This document shows, piece after piece, positions 1 to 8,374 of a stretch of 64,000 bases of DNA. Numbering within the stretch: the stretch's first letter is position 1; the number at the start of each line of letters is the position of its first letter. Position numbers and translations under genes: made by a program. The stretch is from Saliniradius amylolyticus (GTDB lineage Bacteria > Pseudomonadota > Gammaproteobacteria > Enterobacterales > Alteromonadaceae). Where the stretch lies: positions 1,302,001 through 1,366,000 of the forward strand of contig NZ_CP029347.1 in NCBI RefSeq assembly GCF_003143555.1, read 5' to 3'. The notes under the pieces were generated by a model. That model had not been told where the DNA came from. It worked only from the letters and a program-made list of their open reading frames with translations, and did not search any database.

Positions 1-177
1 GAACTCATTGAGGTGTTTCAGCTCGTCCAGGTCAGTGACCAGCCGAACCCTGTCGCCTAATACCTCACGAGCGTGATCGGTGTCACGAGTCAGTACGGTG
101 ACTTTGTAATCTTCGGTCAGGGCCCCGATTAATGTTGAGCCTACCAGTCCGGTACCGCCGGTGATAAAAAGGTTCAT
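1..177 (-). CDS. yfcH: NAD(P)-dependent epimerase, YfcH-type (N-terminal part only)
   Basis: The first 59 residues of a protein that continues past the left edge of the window. It opens with a beta strand and a Rossmann nucleotide-binding glycine motif (TGGTGLVG, residues 6-13), typical of extended short-chain dehydrogenases of the SDR39U1/YfcH type. It begins 9 bp after the folX stop. The folX-yfcH pair is also adjacent in Escherichia coli, which supports the name. The substrate of YfcH is not established. The catalytic Tyr-x-x-x-Lys would lie outside the window, so activity cannot be judged. Confidence 0.75.
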   Translation of the reverse strand, partial: MNLFITGGTGLVGSTLIGALTEDYKVTVLTRDTDHAREVLGDRVRLVTDLDELKHLNEF

Positions 178-186
178 AAGCTGGCC

Positions 187-558
187 TTATTGGCTTTCCT
201 TATTACAAGATAAGCAAAGAGATACCGAATCTGCAAAGCGAAGAGCGTGAGGCTTATCGACTTCTGCCTCGGCATACTCAACCCAGGGGTGTTCTGCGGC
301 AATATCCAGAATATCGGCGGTGAGCTTTTCCAGCAGGGAAAAACGGTTATTCTCCACATGGGCAATGATGCGTTTGGTGATGGTGCGGTAGTTCAGTGCA
401 TTATCCATTTCGTCCGTATTCACCGCTCTGTCTGCCGGGTAGTGGATCTTGACGTTGATCACGACATCCTGCCTATTTTGTACTTCGTCATCCTTGATAC
501 CGATAAAGGTTCGCAGACGCAGGTTTTTAATTCGAATGGTGGCCGGGTTGAGTGTCAT
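187..558 (-). CDS. folX: Dihydroneopterin triphosphate 2'-epimerase FolX
   Basis: A 123-residue cytoplasmic enzyme of the FolB/FolX tunnelling fold. FolX epimerises 7,8-dihydroneopterin triphosphate to the monapterin form, feeding tetrahydromonapterin synthesis. The stretch [18 protein letters not shown] near the N-terminus and [16 protein letters not shown] in the middle match E. coli FolX closely, and the length is normal (about 120). The ATG at 558 was chosen because an AGAGGA Shine-Dalgarno lies about a dozen bases upstream; a longer reading frame to 582 would add eight unconserved residues. It is likely cotranscribed with the downstream yfcH and divergent from the tqsA-like gene. Confidence 0.9.
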   Translation of the reverse strand: MTLNPATIRIKNLRLRTFIGIKDDEVQNRQDVVINVKIHYPADRAVNTDEMDNALNYRTITKRIIAHVENNRFSLLEKLTADILDIAAEHPWVEYAEAEVDKPHALRFADSVSLCLSCNKESQ

Positions 559-642
559 TGTGTTTCTTATCCTCTGTTGCAACTGATTGATTTTATTTTA
601 AAGAGTCCGTTTTTCTGCTAATTTTGCCACATTCACCGACCA

Positions 643-1716
643 ATGACGCAATTTATGAACTCTCAGCCTTCGGCTTCAACTAAGGTGCTACTCTGTACCG
701 CAGCCATCGTGGTGGTCTTGGCTGGTATCAAATCGGCCAGCACCATTGTGGTGCCCTTCTTGCTATCGGTATTTATTGCAGTGGCCTGTAACCCCTTGGT
801 AACGAAAGCCGCCCAGTATCGCGTGCCGCGTTTGTTATCGGTGATACTGGTTATACTCCTGATTGTTATTTTTGGATTTATGCTAACTGGTCTGGTTGGT
901 CAGTCCCTGAATGAGTTTTCAGAGAGTATGCCTGACTACAAGCAGCAATTGTCCGAGCAGTTTCAGTGGCTGGTGGGGCAGTTAGCCCAGTTCAATATCC
1001 ATGTCGACCGCGAGCAGCTGTTATCGTATCTGGACCCCGGCATTGCCATGAATATGGCCAGTAATTTGCTAACCAGTGTCGGTGCCGTAATGACAAACTT
1101 TTTACTGATTCTGCTGACCGTGGTGTTTATGCTGTTTGAAGCTGAGTCGATCCCCAAAAAAGTCCATGTAGCCCTGGACGATCCGGATATGAAAACCAAA
1201 CAGATCGATAAGTTTCTCAGCTCGGTAAAAGACTATCTGGCCATTAAGACCTTAGTGAGTCTGGCAACCGGTGTCCTGGCAGGTTTTTTATTGTATCTGC
1301 TGGATGTTAACCATTACATGTTGTGGGGCACGCTGGCGTTTTTATTGAACTACGTGCCTAATATCGGCTCGATGATTGCCGCTATACCACCGGTATTGTT
1401 GGCCTTGGTTCAGCATGGTGTTGGTGTGGCAGGCGCTACGGCAGCGGTGTTTGTGGTGATCAATACCGTAATGGGTAATATTGTCGAGCCCCGTCTAATG
1501 GGACGCGGTATGGGGCTGAGCACTTTGGTGGTGTTCTTATCGTTAATCTTCTGGGGCTGGCTGTTGGGTACTGTAGGCATGTTGTTGTCGGTGCCGCTGA
1601 CCATGATCGTTAAGATTGCCTTAGAAAGTACCCAGGGCGGGCGCTGGTTTGCCTTGTTGCTGTCTGACGAGCAGTCTACCGACGCGACGATTCAGAAGAT
1701 GCGCCAGGAGTCTTAG
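643..1716 (+). CDS. tqsA: AI-2E family transporter, TqsA-like
   Basis: An inner-membrane protein of 357 residues with about seven to eight hydrophobic segments, belonging to the AI-2E (PerM/YdiK/TqsA) exporter family. The C-terminal half contains a block very like E. coli TqsA (NYVPNIGS, EPRLMGRGMGLSTLVVFLSL, then LLSVPLTMIVKIALE). In E. coli TqsA affects export of autoinducer-2; transport of the same molecule here is inference. ATG at 643 is used; a second ATG 12 bases on is possible. The last 41 bases overlap the 3' end of the convergent phoQ-like gene, an unusually long tail-to-tail overlap. Confidence 0.85.
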   Translation: MTQFMNSQPSASTKVLLCTAAIVVVLAGIKSASTIVVPFLLSVFIAVACNPLVTKAAQYRVPRLLSVILVILLIVIFGFMLTGLVGQSLNEFSESMPDYKQQLSEQFQWLVGQLAQFNIHVDREQLLSYLDPGIAMNMASNLLTSVGAVMTNFLLILLTVVFMLFEAESIPKKVHVALDDPDMKTKQIDKFLSSVKDYLAIKTLVSLATGVLAGFLLYLLDVNHYMLWGTLAFLLNYVPNIGSMIAAIPPVLLALVQHGVGVAGATAAVFVVINTVMGNIVEPRLMGRGMGLSTLVVFLSLIFWGWLLGTVGMLLSVPLTMIVKIALESTQGGRWFALLLSDEQSTDATIQKMRQES

Positions 1717-3034
1717 TATCATCTGCCACCGATATAAACACCCGGGCTCCGCCAAGACTGCCAGGCTCAATGTGTAACTCTCCATGATAGGCGTGGGCGA
1801 TGTCGGCAACCAAGGCAAGCCCTAAGCCTTGACCGTCCCGGTAAGTGTCCAGTCGCTGGCCCCGTGCCAGTAATTGCTGTTGTTGTTCTTCGGTAATACC
1901 GGGCCCGTCATCTTCCACACCAAGTTGCCACAGGTTGGCTTCGCGACGAGCAAAAACGGTAACCTGACTGCGGGCGGCTTTGCAGCCGTTATCTAACAGG
2001 TTTCCCAGTACCTCGTTAAGATCGGTTTTATCCATGGGCACACAGGCCGAGTCACTTATATCACTGTTTAAATTGAGCTGGCGGGCTTGGTAAATTTTGT
2101 CCATGGCGCGCAGCAGAGCGTCGGCAACGGGCTTGATCGGCTGGGTGGATTGCAGGCCGCTACCGGCGCCGGCGACCGCTCGTTTTAGCTGGCGGTTGAT
2201 AATATGCTCGATCTGCGACACTGGCTCCTGTGCCTGTTCGGGTAAGGTATTCAAGCCCTTCAATACTGCCAGGGGGGTTTTAAGGCTGTGGGCTAAGTCG
2301 CCCAGACTATTGTGATAGCGCTGACGCTGCTGCTGCTCGGAGTCGAGTAGGTGATTCAGACTGTCAGTCAGCTTATGCAGCTCAGGGGGAAATGCATCAT
2401 CCAGCCGCTGAATCCGGCCTTGCTCCATAGCCTGAATGGACTTATCCAGTCGGGAGATGGGGTTTAAAGCTGCGCGTAAGCTTAATGCCAGTACCAGAAT
2501 CAATGCAGCGGCTACCGCGCCGAGCCAGCGCCACAGAGTCTGGCGAAAGGCGCTGAGCTCCTGATCGAATAAGCGACCTTCCTGTAAGGTGTGAAAAGTG
2601 ACAGGGAATATCCGACCGCCGTCGGCAAACTCGGCGGTATAGCTGTATTGGAAGTAAGTGTTGCCCTGTAATGACTGGCGACCGAAGAAGGCCTGCCCCA
2701 CGGGCGGGCGATGAAGGTCGGGTTGGGATGACCAGTTGACCGCCGATGCCGACTGCCAGGCCGCCAGCTTATTCAGGGAGATAAACGCGTAAGTGCCGGA
2801 ACCAGGCAGATTCATGCGGTTATCGAACAGCCGCTGTGGCATGCGCACTTCGTTGTTCTGCATCTCAAATTCGGAGATCAGGGCCAGGGTCTGCAGTTCC
2901 AGTTGGTCGCGGATGGACTGACTCAGACTATTGGTAAAGGCCCGCTCCAGAGTAAAGGCGGTCAATGGTACAAACACCACCAACACCACCAGTGCGGCCA
3001 GGAATGTGCGCAGCTTGAGCGACAGCTTGATCAT
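1676..3034 (-). CDS. phoQ: Sensor histidine kinase, PhoQ-like
   Basis: A 452-residue membrane sensor kinase. Transmembrane segments lie near residues 10-28 and 170-190 and enclose a periplasmic sensor of about 140 residues. A HAMP-like linker follows, then the phospho-acceptor box DLAHSLKTP with His249, an N box (GNLLDNGCKAA), G1 (DDGPGI) and G2 (GQGLGLAL). The organisation and the PhoQ-type N-terminus fit the PhoQ group that senses divalent cations, low pH or cationic peptides in enterobacteria; the signal here is unknown. The start overlaps the phoP stop by four bases, indicating translational coupling. Its tail overlaps the convergent tqsA-like gene by 41 bases. Confidence 0.82.
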   Translation of the reverse strand: MIKLSLKLRTFLAALVVLVVFVPLTAFTLERAFTNSLSQSIRDQLELQTLALISEFEMQNNEVRMPQRLFDNRMNLPGSGTYAFISLNKLAAWQSASAVNWSSQPDLHRPPVGQAFFGRQSLQGNTYFQYSYTAEFADGGRIFPVTFHTLQEGRLFDQELSAFRQTLWRWLGAVAAALILVLALSLRAALNPISRLDKSIQAMEQGRIQRLDDAFPPELHKLTDSLNHLLDSEQQQRQRYHNSLGDLAHSLKTPLAVLKGLNTLPEQAQEPVSQIEHIINRQLKRAVAGAGSGLQSTQPIKPVADALLRAMDKIYQARQLNLNSDISDSACVPMDKTDLNEVLGNLLDNGCKAARSQVTVFARREANLWQLGVEDDGPGITEEQQQQLLARGQRLDTYRDGQGLGLALVADIAHAYHGELHIEPGSLGGARVFISVADDTKTPGASSESSRR

Positions 3035-3705
3035 AGCTGGCGATTGAAGCGGTAGCCCCGACCACGCAGAGTCTCAATGGGTTTGAGGTGGTTGCTCGGG
3101 TCGAGTTTCTTGCGCAGACGGCCGATAAACACCTCAATCACATTGCTGTCCAAGTCAAAATCCTGATCATAGATGTGCTCGGTCAGTTCAATTTTGGAGA
3201 CGATTTTATTGGGATGCATCAGCAAGTATTCTAATACCTTGTACTCATAGGCAGTGAGTTCCACATACTCGCCGTCCACTTCCACCTCTTCATTAAGGGT
3301 ATCCAACGTGATTGGCCCGCGTTCGATGGTGGGATTGGGCTGACCGGAGGCACGACGAATCTGGGCCTTAATCCGGGCCAGTAGCTCTTCGTTATGAAAG
3401 GGCTTAGTCAGGTAGTCATCCGCTCCGGCTTCCAGTCCCTCAACCTTTTCCTGCCATCGGTCGCGAGCAGTGAGAATTAGAACCGGCACGCGGTTACCGG
3501 CTTTGCGGGCGCGACGAATGACATCCAGACCATCGGTGATGGGCAGGCCAATATCGACGACTGCCAGGTCGTAGGAAAACTCGTCCAGCAGGTGGAGCGC
3601 CTTTTGACCATCGTCGGCCAGATCCACACTGTAACCTTGTTGTTGCAACAATTGGTCGAGCTGGGTTAACAGTCGGGGATCGTCCTCGGCAATCATAATA
3701 CGCAT
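3031..3705 (-). CDS. phoP: OmpR-family response regulator, PhoP-like
   Basis: A 224-residue transcription factor. The receiver domain has the acidic pocket (Glu7, Asp8, Asp9), phospho-acceptor Asp51 in VVDIGLP and Lys101 in YLTKPF. The C-terminal winged helix carries the typical ending with IEVFIGRLRKKL and ETLRGRGYRF. It is the cognate regulator of the overlapping downstream kinase gene. Upstream by 13 bp is a PepSY-domain gene, so the PepSY protein and perhaps the His-rich protein before it belong to the same transcript. This arrangement resembles other gammaproteobacterial PhoP/PhoQ loci in which a PepSY protein precedes the regulator. Confidence 0.88.
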   Translation of the reverse strand: MRIMIAEDDPRLLTQLDQLLQQQGYSVDLADDGQKALHLLDEFSYDLAVVDIGLPITDGLDVIRRARKAGNRVPVLILTARDRWQEKVEGLEAGADDYLTKPFHNEELLARIKAQIRRASGQPNPTIERGPITLDTLNEEVEVDGEYVELTAYEYKVLEYLLMHPNKIVSKIELTEHIYDQDFDLDSNVIEVFIGRLRKKLDPSNHLKPIETLRGRGYRFNRQL

Positions 3706-3718
3706 AACAACTCCTTAA

Positions 3719-3982
3719 CTATTCGCCTTCGACGCGGACTACTTTACCGCTACTGTTATTAACCACCACAACCACGACCCGTCCGGACTCCTTCAGAATC
3801 TTAACGCGGTAATAGCGCTGGCCGGTGGTGACTTTCAAAACTCTGCCGGGTACTCGGTGGGCGGCAATCTGAGCCGCCTGAGAAGAGCTGACATTAACAC
3901 TGAGGCGTTGCTGCTGGGCTTCAGCAGACCCGTATAAGACACCAATAGCGATGCTCAGTATCAATAGAAATGGGCGTATCAT
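3719..3982 (-). CDS. Secreted PepSY-domain protein
   Basis: A small exported protein of 87 residues. The N-terminus is a signal peptide (MIRPFLLILSIAIGVLYGSAEAQ), with cleavage probably after AEA. The rest is one PepSY-like unit: a helix (SSQAAQIAAHRVPGRVLKV) followed by strands that include YYRVKIL and the run VVVVVVN ending GKVVRVEGE. PepSY domains are thought to inhibit or bind partner proteins outside the cytoplasm; near PhoP/PhoQ genes they may modulate the sensor, which is inference. ATG 3982 is chosen because an AGGA Shine-Dalgarno precedes it and a signal peptide starts there. Confidence 0.8.
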   Translation of the reverse strand: MIRPFLLILSIAIGVLYGSAEAQQQRLSVNVSSSQAAQIAAHRVPGRVLKVTTGQRYYRVKILKESGRVVVVVVNNSSGKVVRVEGE

Positions 3983-4026
3983 GGCGTTTCCTGTCTCTCC
4001 CAGATGAAGCCAGTTTAGCACCCGGT

Positions 4027-4434
4027 TCAATATCCATGAACAAGGGGCGTAATATCGATGCGGATCCTGAGTTGACCGCCTGGGTGAAAGGGCATCACGC
4101 TCTGAAACTGAAGTCCTTGATAATAATACCAGACCCGGTACTGGGTTTTGTAACAGTTCCCTGTTTGCGGGGTGTGATGGGGCCGGTGGCCTGAATGGTA
4201 ACGCACTGACGGGCCTCGCTCTCTATTGATGGTAATTCTGCCATGGTGTTTACTGCCCCTGTGCTTATTACTCTTTGAGTGGTGTCGTGGATGAGGGGAG
4301 TAGCAATGGCGTTTGTGGTCGGAGGTATAAATCGGCTCCACGCGATAAACTCGGGCATAATCGGTATGACCGGCATAGGTCAGGGTGCTTGTGGTTAGCG
4401 TCGCAGCGGCCAGCAGGTAAATTACGGATTTCAT
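4027..4434 (-). CDS. Secreted His-rich protein related to the glycine-zipper 17-kDa/UmoD-type family
   Basis: A 135-residue predicted periplasmic or surface protein. Signal peptide MKSVIYLLAAATLTTSTLTYA is followed by DYARVYRVEPIY and ends with CYKTQYRVWYYYQGLQF and GGQLRIRIDITP. These two ends are what I recall flanking the glycine-zipper core in gammaproteobacterial 17-kDa-antigen-like envelope proteins. Here the core is missing and is replaced by about 50 residues rich in His, Lys, Arg and Ser, including HPRHHSKSNKHRGSKHHG. Such a tract could bind metal ions, which would suit its position upstream of a PhoP/PhoQ-type system, but that is conjecture. ATG 4434 has a GGAG site; start 44 bp before the PepSY gene. 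Confidence 0.6.
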   Translation of the reverse strand: MKSVIYLLAAATLTTSTLTYAGHTDYARVYRVEPIYTSDHKRHCYSPHPRHHSKSNKHRGSKHHGRITINRERGPSVRYHSGHRPHHTPQTGNCYKTQYRVWYYYQGLQFQSVMPFHPGGQLRIRIDITPLVHGY

Positions 4435-4446
4435 AACGAACTCCAA

Positions 4447-4690
4447 ACAAAGCGTGTTATCTGAAGTCTAGGCCGCAAGCATGAATCCGGGCTGAACTGA
4501 GGTTAAGTGGCCGCTAAGTATTCTGGCTTCCTGAGTAAGTATAATTCTCTGTTTTCGGTGAGCCGAGGCAGGAAAGTCATGGGTTAAATTATCTGCGGAT
4601 AAACAACGCTTAACATTAAGCGAAAAACAGCGGGGAGGTAAATGTAGCTAACATTAAAGGCTGGCACGGAGGCAGAACGGGGCGTATAGA
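4447..4690. promoter_or_regulatory. Upstream region of the His-rich/pepSY/phoPQ cluster with a PhoP-box-like direct repeat
   Basis: A non-coding stretch of 244 bp. At 4502-4517 it holds GTTAA and GCTAA units spaced 11 bp start to start, the periodicity of the enterobacterial PhoP box (GTTTA repeated every 11 bp), although the sequence is not a close match. A nonamer TAACATTAA occurs twice (4611-4619 and 4649-4657). No convincing -35/-10 pair was fixed. Confidence 0.25.
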
Positions 4691-5125
4691 TTAAGCCACG
4701 GGGTTGTCACATCTGGCATAAACCGACTGGCTCTTCTCCTGAGTATAAATGTGCACCCATACCGATATGTCTTCCAGTTCACGCCAGGTTGCCGGTTCGC
4801 TGATCATCTTGCACACCGATTGTTTGAGGTAGTTTTCCTGATACTCAATATCCAGAGTTAACTGACTGGGGATTTTGATATAGGCGTTGACTTGGTCATT
4901 AGCTGCCACGGAGCCTTTGTAGTACCAGCCACTGGGAGTCAGCGCCTGACGCAACTGTCGGTCGACACTCCGTAATGTTTGGGTAGGCACGTCACTACCT
5001 GCAGCGAAGCTCTTTTGAGTTGCAGCCATGGACTGACCCTGAATGCAGCCGGTGAGGCTCATTGGCAGGATGATCGCCAGCATCGGTAGCAATAATACCC
5101 GCAGAGGGTTGGGCAAGATCGTCAT
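4691..5125 (-). CDS. Predicted lipoprotein of unknown function
   Basis: A 144-residue protein with a type II signal peptide and lipobox LTGC, acylated Cys27, so it should be anchored in the outer membrane or inner membrane outer leaflet. The mature part has a helix (LRSVDRQLRQALTP), a WYYKG segment and a C-terminal strand pair with two cysteines (Cys in KQSVCKM and in YARCDN) that could form a disulfide. I do not recognise the family. It stands alone on the minus strand, with the acyltransferase gene divergent 97 bp away. Confidence 0.7.
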   Translation of the reverse strand: MTILPNPLRVLLLPMLAIILPMSLTGCIQGQSMAATQKSFAAGSDVPTQTLRSVDRQLRQALTPSGWYYKGSVAANDQVNAYIKIPSQLTLDIEYQENYLKQSVCKMISEPATWRELEDISVWVHIYTQEKSQSVYARCDNPVA

Positions 5126-5222
5126 TTTCTCTATTCCAGCTTATTAATTCTGTCTGATAAATCTATCGGCGAGTGGCTATTTTCCTGAACCGGCATTAAG
5201 GTATGGATAAGGGCAATTAGGT

Positions 5223-5921
5223 ATGGTTTATCGGAGGAGTTCGTTGCGGCGTTGGTTAAGTTTTGCCTTAATGGCGACGTTAAAACTGTTCAGCCAGCTT
5301 TGTTACCGAGGAAGGCCTACCTGGCTGGGAACAGAACCACCTGAAGCTCTCGGGGAAGTCAGGCTGGTGGTGTTCTTAAACCATACCAGCTTGTTTGAAC
5401 CGCTGTTAATTCGAATGGCCCCCTGGCATTTTGTGTGGTCTCTGGCGCATAAAGTGATTATACCGGGCGCCGACGTCACCTTAATGCGTCCAATGACGGG
5501 GCGTTTATTGAAATGGTTGTTGCCTGGCGTGATCCCCATCACGCGCCAAAAAGATGAATCCTGGCAGCATTTCTTACAGCAGGTCGATGATCAGGCGATT
5601 ACCGCGATTTTGCCAGAAGGACGAATGAAACGAGCCAATGGCCTGGACAAACACGGTAACCCCATGACGGTTCGTGGTGGAGTGGCAGATATTCTGGAAC
5701 GACTGGATAAGGGCAAAATGCTGTTTGTCTACAGCGGCGGTCTTCACCATGTACAAACTCCGGGGGAGCGCCTGCCGAGGCTGTTTAAGACCCTAAGTGC
5801 CAATCTGGAGATCCTGCCTATTCAACGCTACAAGGCTAACATTGAAAAGCGGCCAGAAGGCAGCTTTAAAGCCAAAGTAATGGCGGATATGAACCAACGG
5901 TTAACGCAAAAGGTGCCTTAA
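5223..5921 (+). CDS. 1-acyl-glycerol-3-phosphate acyltransferase-like protein
   Basis: A 232-residue protein of the PlsC-like lipid acyltransferase fold. The catalytic box reads NHTSLFEP (His54-X4-Glu59), where Glu replaces the Asp of the usual HX4D motif. The substrate-binding block is LPEGRMKR (Glu132-Gly-Arg134), matching the PEG-T/R motif. A hydrophobic N-terminal segment suggests membrane attachment. HX4E forms do occur in this superfamily, so activity is possible but the acceptor is unknown. The stop codon overlaps the ATG of the next gene (TAATG), so the two are translationally coupled. Confidence 0.7.
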   Translation: MVYRRSSLRRWLSFALMATLKLFSQLCYRGRPTWLGTEPPEALGEVRLVVFLNHTSLFEPLLIRMAPWHFVWSLAHKVIIPGADVTLMRPMTGRLLKWLLPGVIPITRQKDESWQHFLQQVDDQAITAILPEGRMKRANGLDKHGNPMTVRGGVADILERLDKGKMLFVYSGGLHHVQTPGERLPRLFKTLSANLEILPIQRYKANIEKRPEGSFKAKVMADMNQRLTQKVP

Positions 5922-6265
5922 TGAAATATCTGTTCGAGATCAAGGTGGATTCCGATCATCGGGCCGAAGATTACGCCCAGGCCTGGCTGGCTGCGAGTCG
6001 TTTGATTCAGCAGGCCGCCGGTGCCCAGGGTACCGAGCTTCACCGGGACCTGAGTGATCCCCAACGTTTAATCGCCATTGCCCACTGGGAAACGAAGGCT
6101 CAACGGGATGCCATGGAGCAGCACAAGCCCAGCCAAGTGATGGCGATCATCAAGCGTGCGGCAGAGTTCTGTAAGGTGACACCAATAGGCGAGTTTGCTG
6201 AGCCTGAGTGGCGGGTCCTGCCTTCGGAGTTACCGGAGACAAAGTCGGACCAGAGAGAAGGTTAA
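5921..6265 (+). CDS. Small ABM-like (dimeric alpha/beta barrel) protein
   Basis: A 114-residue cytoplasmic protein. A strand (KYLFEIKVD), a helix rich in Ala/Gln, the segment GAQGTELHRDLSDPQRLIAIAHWETKAQRDAM, and a final strand resemble the antibiotic-biosynthesis-monooxygenase / NIPSNAP-like ferredoxin fold. In this family the IAIAHWE stretch is the central strand. Its chemistry cannot be told from sequence. It starts within the stop codon of the acyltransferase gene, so a shared role is plausible. The C-terminal 25 residues are probably disordered. Confidence 0.6.
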   Translation: MKYLFEIKVDSDHRAEDYAQAWLAASRLIQQAAGAQGTELHRDLSDPQRLIAIAHWETKAQRDAMEQHKPSQVMAIIKRAAEFCKVTPIGEFAEPEWRVLPSELPETKSDQREG

Positions 6266-6403
6266 CAAGGCAGATGCACACTGCGGAATTTGTTATTATG
6301 GGCGGCCGGGCGGTAATGTCTGGCTTTATCGGTCTGCAGGCGGGCCGAGTGTGGCAGGGGGCATCCAGCCTCGTTCAAAAACAGTGCGCCAACAGAGAGC
6401 ATC

Positions 6404-8374
6404 ATGAACATCGAACAGGCTGAAGTTCCTATACAGTCTAACCTCGCTATTCGTCTATTACGGGTGTTGCGGTTTAATAAAATCCGTTACGAGAGAGCCG
6501 TGTCCCTGTTGCCCGATGGGCGACATGCTTACTTTCATGCTTTGCCGTTTTTACTGCATGTAAATCATCCGGACCTACCGGGGTATGTGGATGACCCGGC
6601 AGTGCCCTATGGTTTGCAAGTTTATTCTTTGCGGGACAGTGTGCGTGAGGTCTTGCCGGAGCTTTTTCCAGAACAGCACGAGTTGTTTAATAACTTCAGG
6701 GCTATCTGGCCTAAGCAAAGGTCCATCGATGCGTTGTTACTGATGGGGAGCATCGGCAGCATCGCCCAGTCGGCAAATTCGGATTTCGACTATTGGGTTT
6801 GCCTGGATACCAAAGCCTTTTCCGAGCATCAGTTAGCGTTGTTACAGACTAAGCTGACCCGCATAGAACAATGGGCTGATCAGCAGGGAATGGAAGTGCA
6901 TTTCTTCCTGTCCGATATCGACCATGTCAGAGCCAATGACTTTGGTCAGGCCGATGGAGAGAGCTCAGGTTCGGCGCAGGCTCGATTTCTGAAAGCCGAG
7001 TTTTATGCCACCAATATTCTGGTTGCCGGCCGTTTACCCTTCTGGTGGCTGGTGCCGGCCGATGCCGACGATGATGAATACCATCGGCTGCTGCATTCCC
7101 TCAAACCGGGCCGTTCGCCGGAGCCCCATTTAGTCATGGACTTGGGCAACCTGCAGCAGCTCGATTCGGGAGAACTGTTTGGTGCCGCTATCTGGCAGAT
7201 CGCCAAGGCCATGGACTCACCCTTCAAATCGGTATTGAAAATGGCCAAGCTGGAAGTCTTTTTGCAGAATTTAGGGCGAAAACAGCCGCTATGTAACCTG
7301 TTGAAAGAGCGTGTCCACAGTGGCTTCCAGATCGAAGGAGCCGAGGAGCAGGTGGATGCCTATGCCCTGATGTTTGATGATCTGGTGGATTACTATCGTC
7401 GGGCCAAGCCGGATGTGGTGCCTCTGTTGCAACTGTGCTTTTATGTGAAGTGTGGTGAGCCGTTGTCCAGTTACAACAACCAGCTGCAGGCCACAAGCAC
7501 CTTTAAAAAACGCATTATGCAAAGTTATGTCCGGCACTGGGGGTGGGATTCTCAGAAACTGACCCGCGTGGATAACCTGCGCCAATGGCCCTTTCATGAT
7601 CTGTTGGTGCTAAGCCGTCAGGTACATAGTTTCCTGATTCATTGCTATCGACGCTTGTCGGCCGAATTGAGTCAGGCCCCCCAGCAGGTTAATCCGACGG
7701 ACATGACGGTTATTGGGCGTAAGCTGGACAGTTTTTACTCCCGTAAGAAGCATAAAATCGAATATCTCCGCAGCGTCATGGATGATGAACTTTACTGCCG
7801 CTTTGTCACCATAAAGGCGGATATGGAGTTGGTGTCTGAAAGCGGTCGACGTTGGTTTATTTGCAGCGGCGACCAGCTCAATATTCTGCCCGAAACCATT
7901 CCAAAGAAGATCCTTCACAAGGGAGAAAACCTGGTCGAGCCCATTCTCTGGTCGGTATGGAACAAGGTACTCGATGGACGCAGCCGTTTTTTAATGGATT
8001 ATAAAACCGAACCATTATCGGAAGCGGACGTGCGGCGGATGGTGCTCTTGTTCGAGGATTGGTTCCCGCCCCGTAAAGTATCAGAAATCAGCCGCGAGGC
8101 TTTGCTGGCGCCGGAAAAAATTACAGCCTGCCTGGCGGTGGCGAACTTTACCAGCCGTCGTTTGCGAGGCGATATCGACAGCCTCTATGTAATCTATGTT
8201 ACCAGTTGGGGAGAGCTGTATTGTCATCGCGGCTTTGAGATCTTCAATACCCTAACGGAACGCTTGGATAAGGAGCGGCCCCGCTGCGGTCTAATGGTGC
8301 CGGAGGGAGCGCATCAGGAACGGTTGCACAGTGACTTTTGCCGGCGCAGCAAATATGAGTTTGATCTGCTTTAA
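6404..8374 (+). CDS. Class I adenylate cyclase, short form
   Basis: A 656-residue protein related along its N-terminal two thirds to E. coli CyaA (848 residues). The nucleotidyltransferase signature is intact: MGSIGSIAQSANSDFDYWVC, with Ser116 and the metal-binding pair Asp127/Asp129. Flanking blocks such as HHP-LPGY-like HPDLPGYVDD, FGAAIWQIAKAMDSPFKSVLKM and CFYVKC also match. It should make cyclic AMP from ATP. It is shorter than E. coli CyaA, so the C-terminal regulatory part is reduced or different. It is not beside hemC/hemD as in enterobacteria, so it may be a second cyclase; that is not testable here. ATG 6404 lies after a weak AGAG site; its last four bases overlap convergent arfB. 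Confidence 0.8.
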   Translation: MNIEQAEVPIQSNLAIRLLRVLRFNKIRYERAVSLLPDGRHAYFHALPFLLHVNHPDLPGYVDDPAVPYGLQVYSLRDSVREVLPELFPEQHELFNNFRAIWPKQRSIDALLLMGSIGSIAQSANSDFDYWVCLDTKAFSEHQLALLQTKLTRIEQWADQQGMEVHFFLSDIDHVRANDFGQADGESSGSAQARFLKAEFYATNILVAGRLPFWWLVPADADDDEYHRLLHSLKPGRSPEPHLVMDLGNLQQLDSGELFGAAIWQIAKAMDSPFKSVLKMAKLEVFLQNLGRKQPLCNLLKERVHSGFQIEGAEEQVDAYALMFDDLVDYYRRAKPDVVPLLQLCFYVKCGEPLSSYNNQLQATSTFKKRIMQSYVRHWGWDSQKLTRVDNLRQWPFHDLLVLSRQVHSFLIHCYRRLSAELSQAPQQVNPTDMTVIGRKLDSFYSRKKHKIEYLRSVMDDELYCRFVTIKADMELVSESGRRWFICSGDQLNILPETIPKKILHKGENLVEPILWSVWNKVLDGRSRFLMDYKTEPLSEADVRRMVLLFEDWFPPRKVSEISREALLAPEKITACLAVANFTSRRLRGDIDSLYVIYVTSWGELYCHRGFEIFNTLTERLDKERPRCGLMVPEGAHQERLHSDFCRRSKYEFDLL

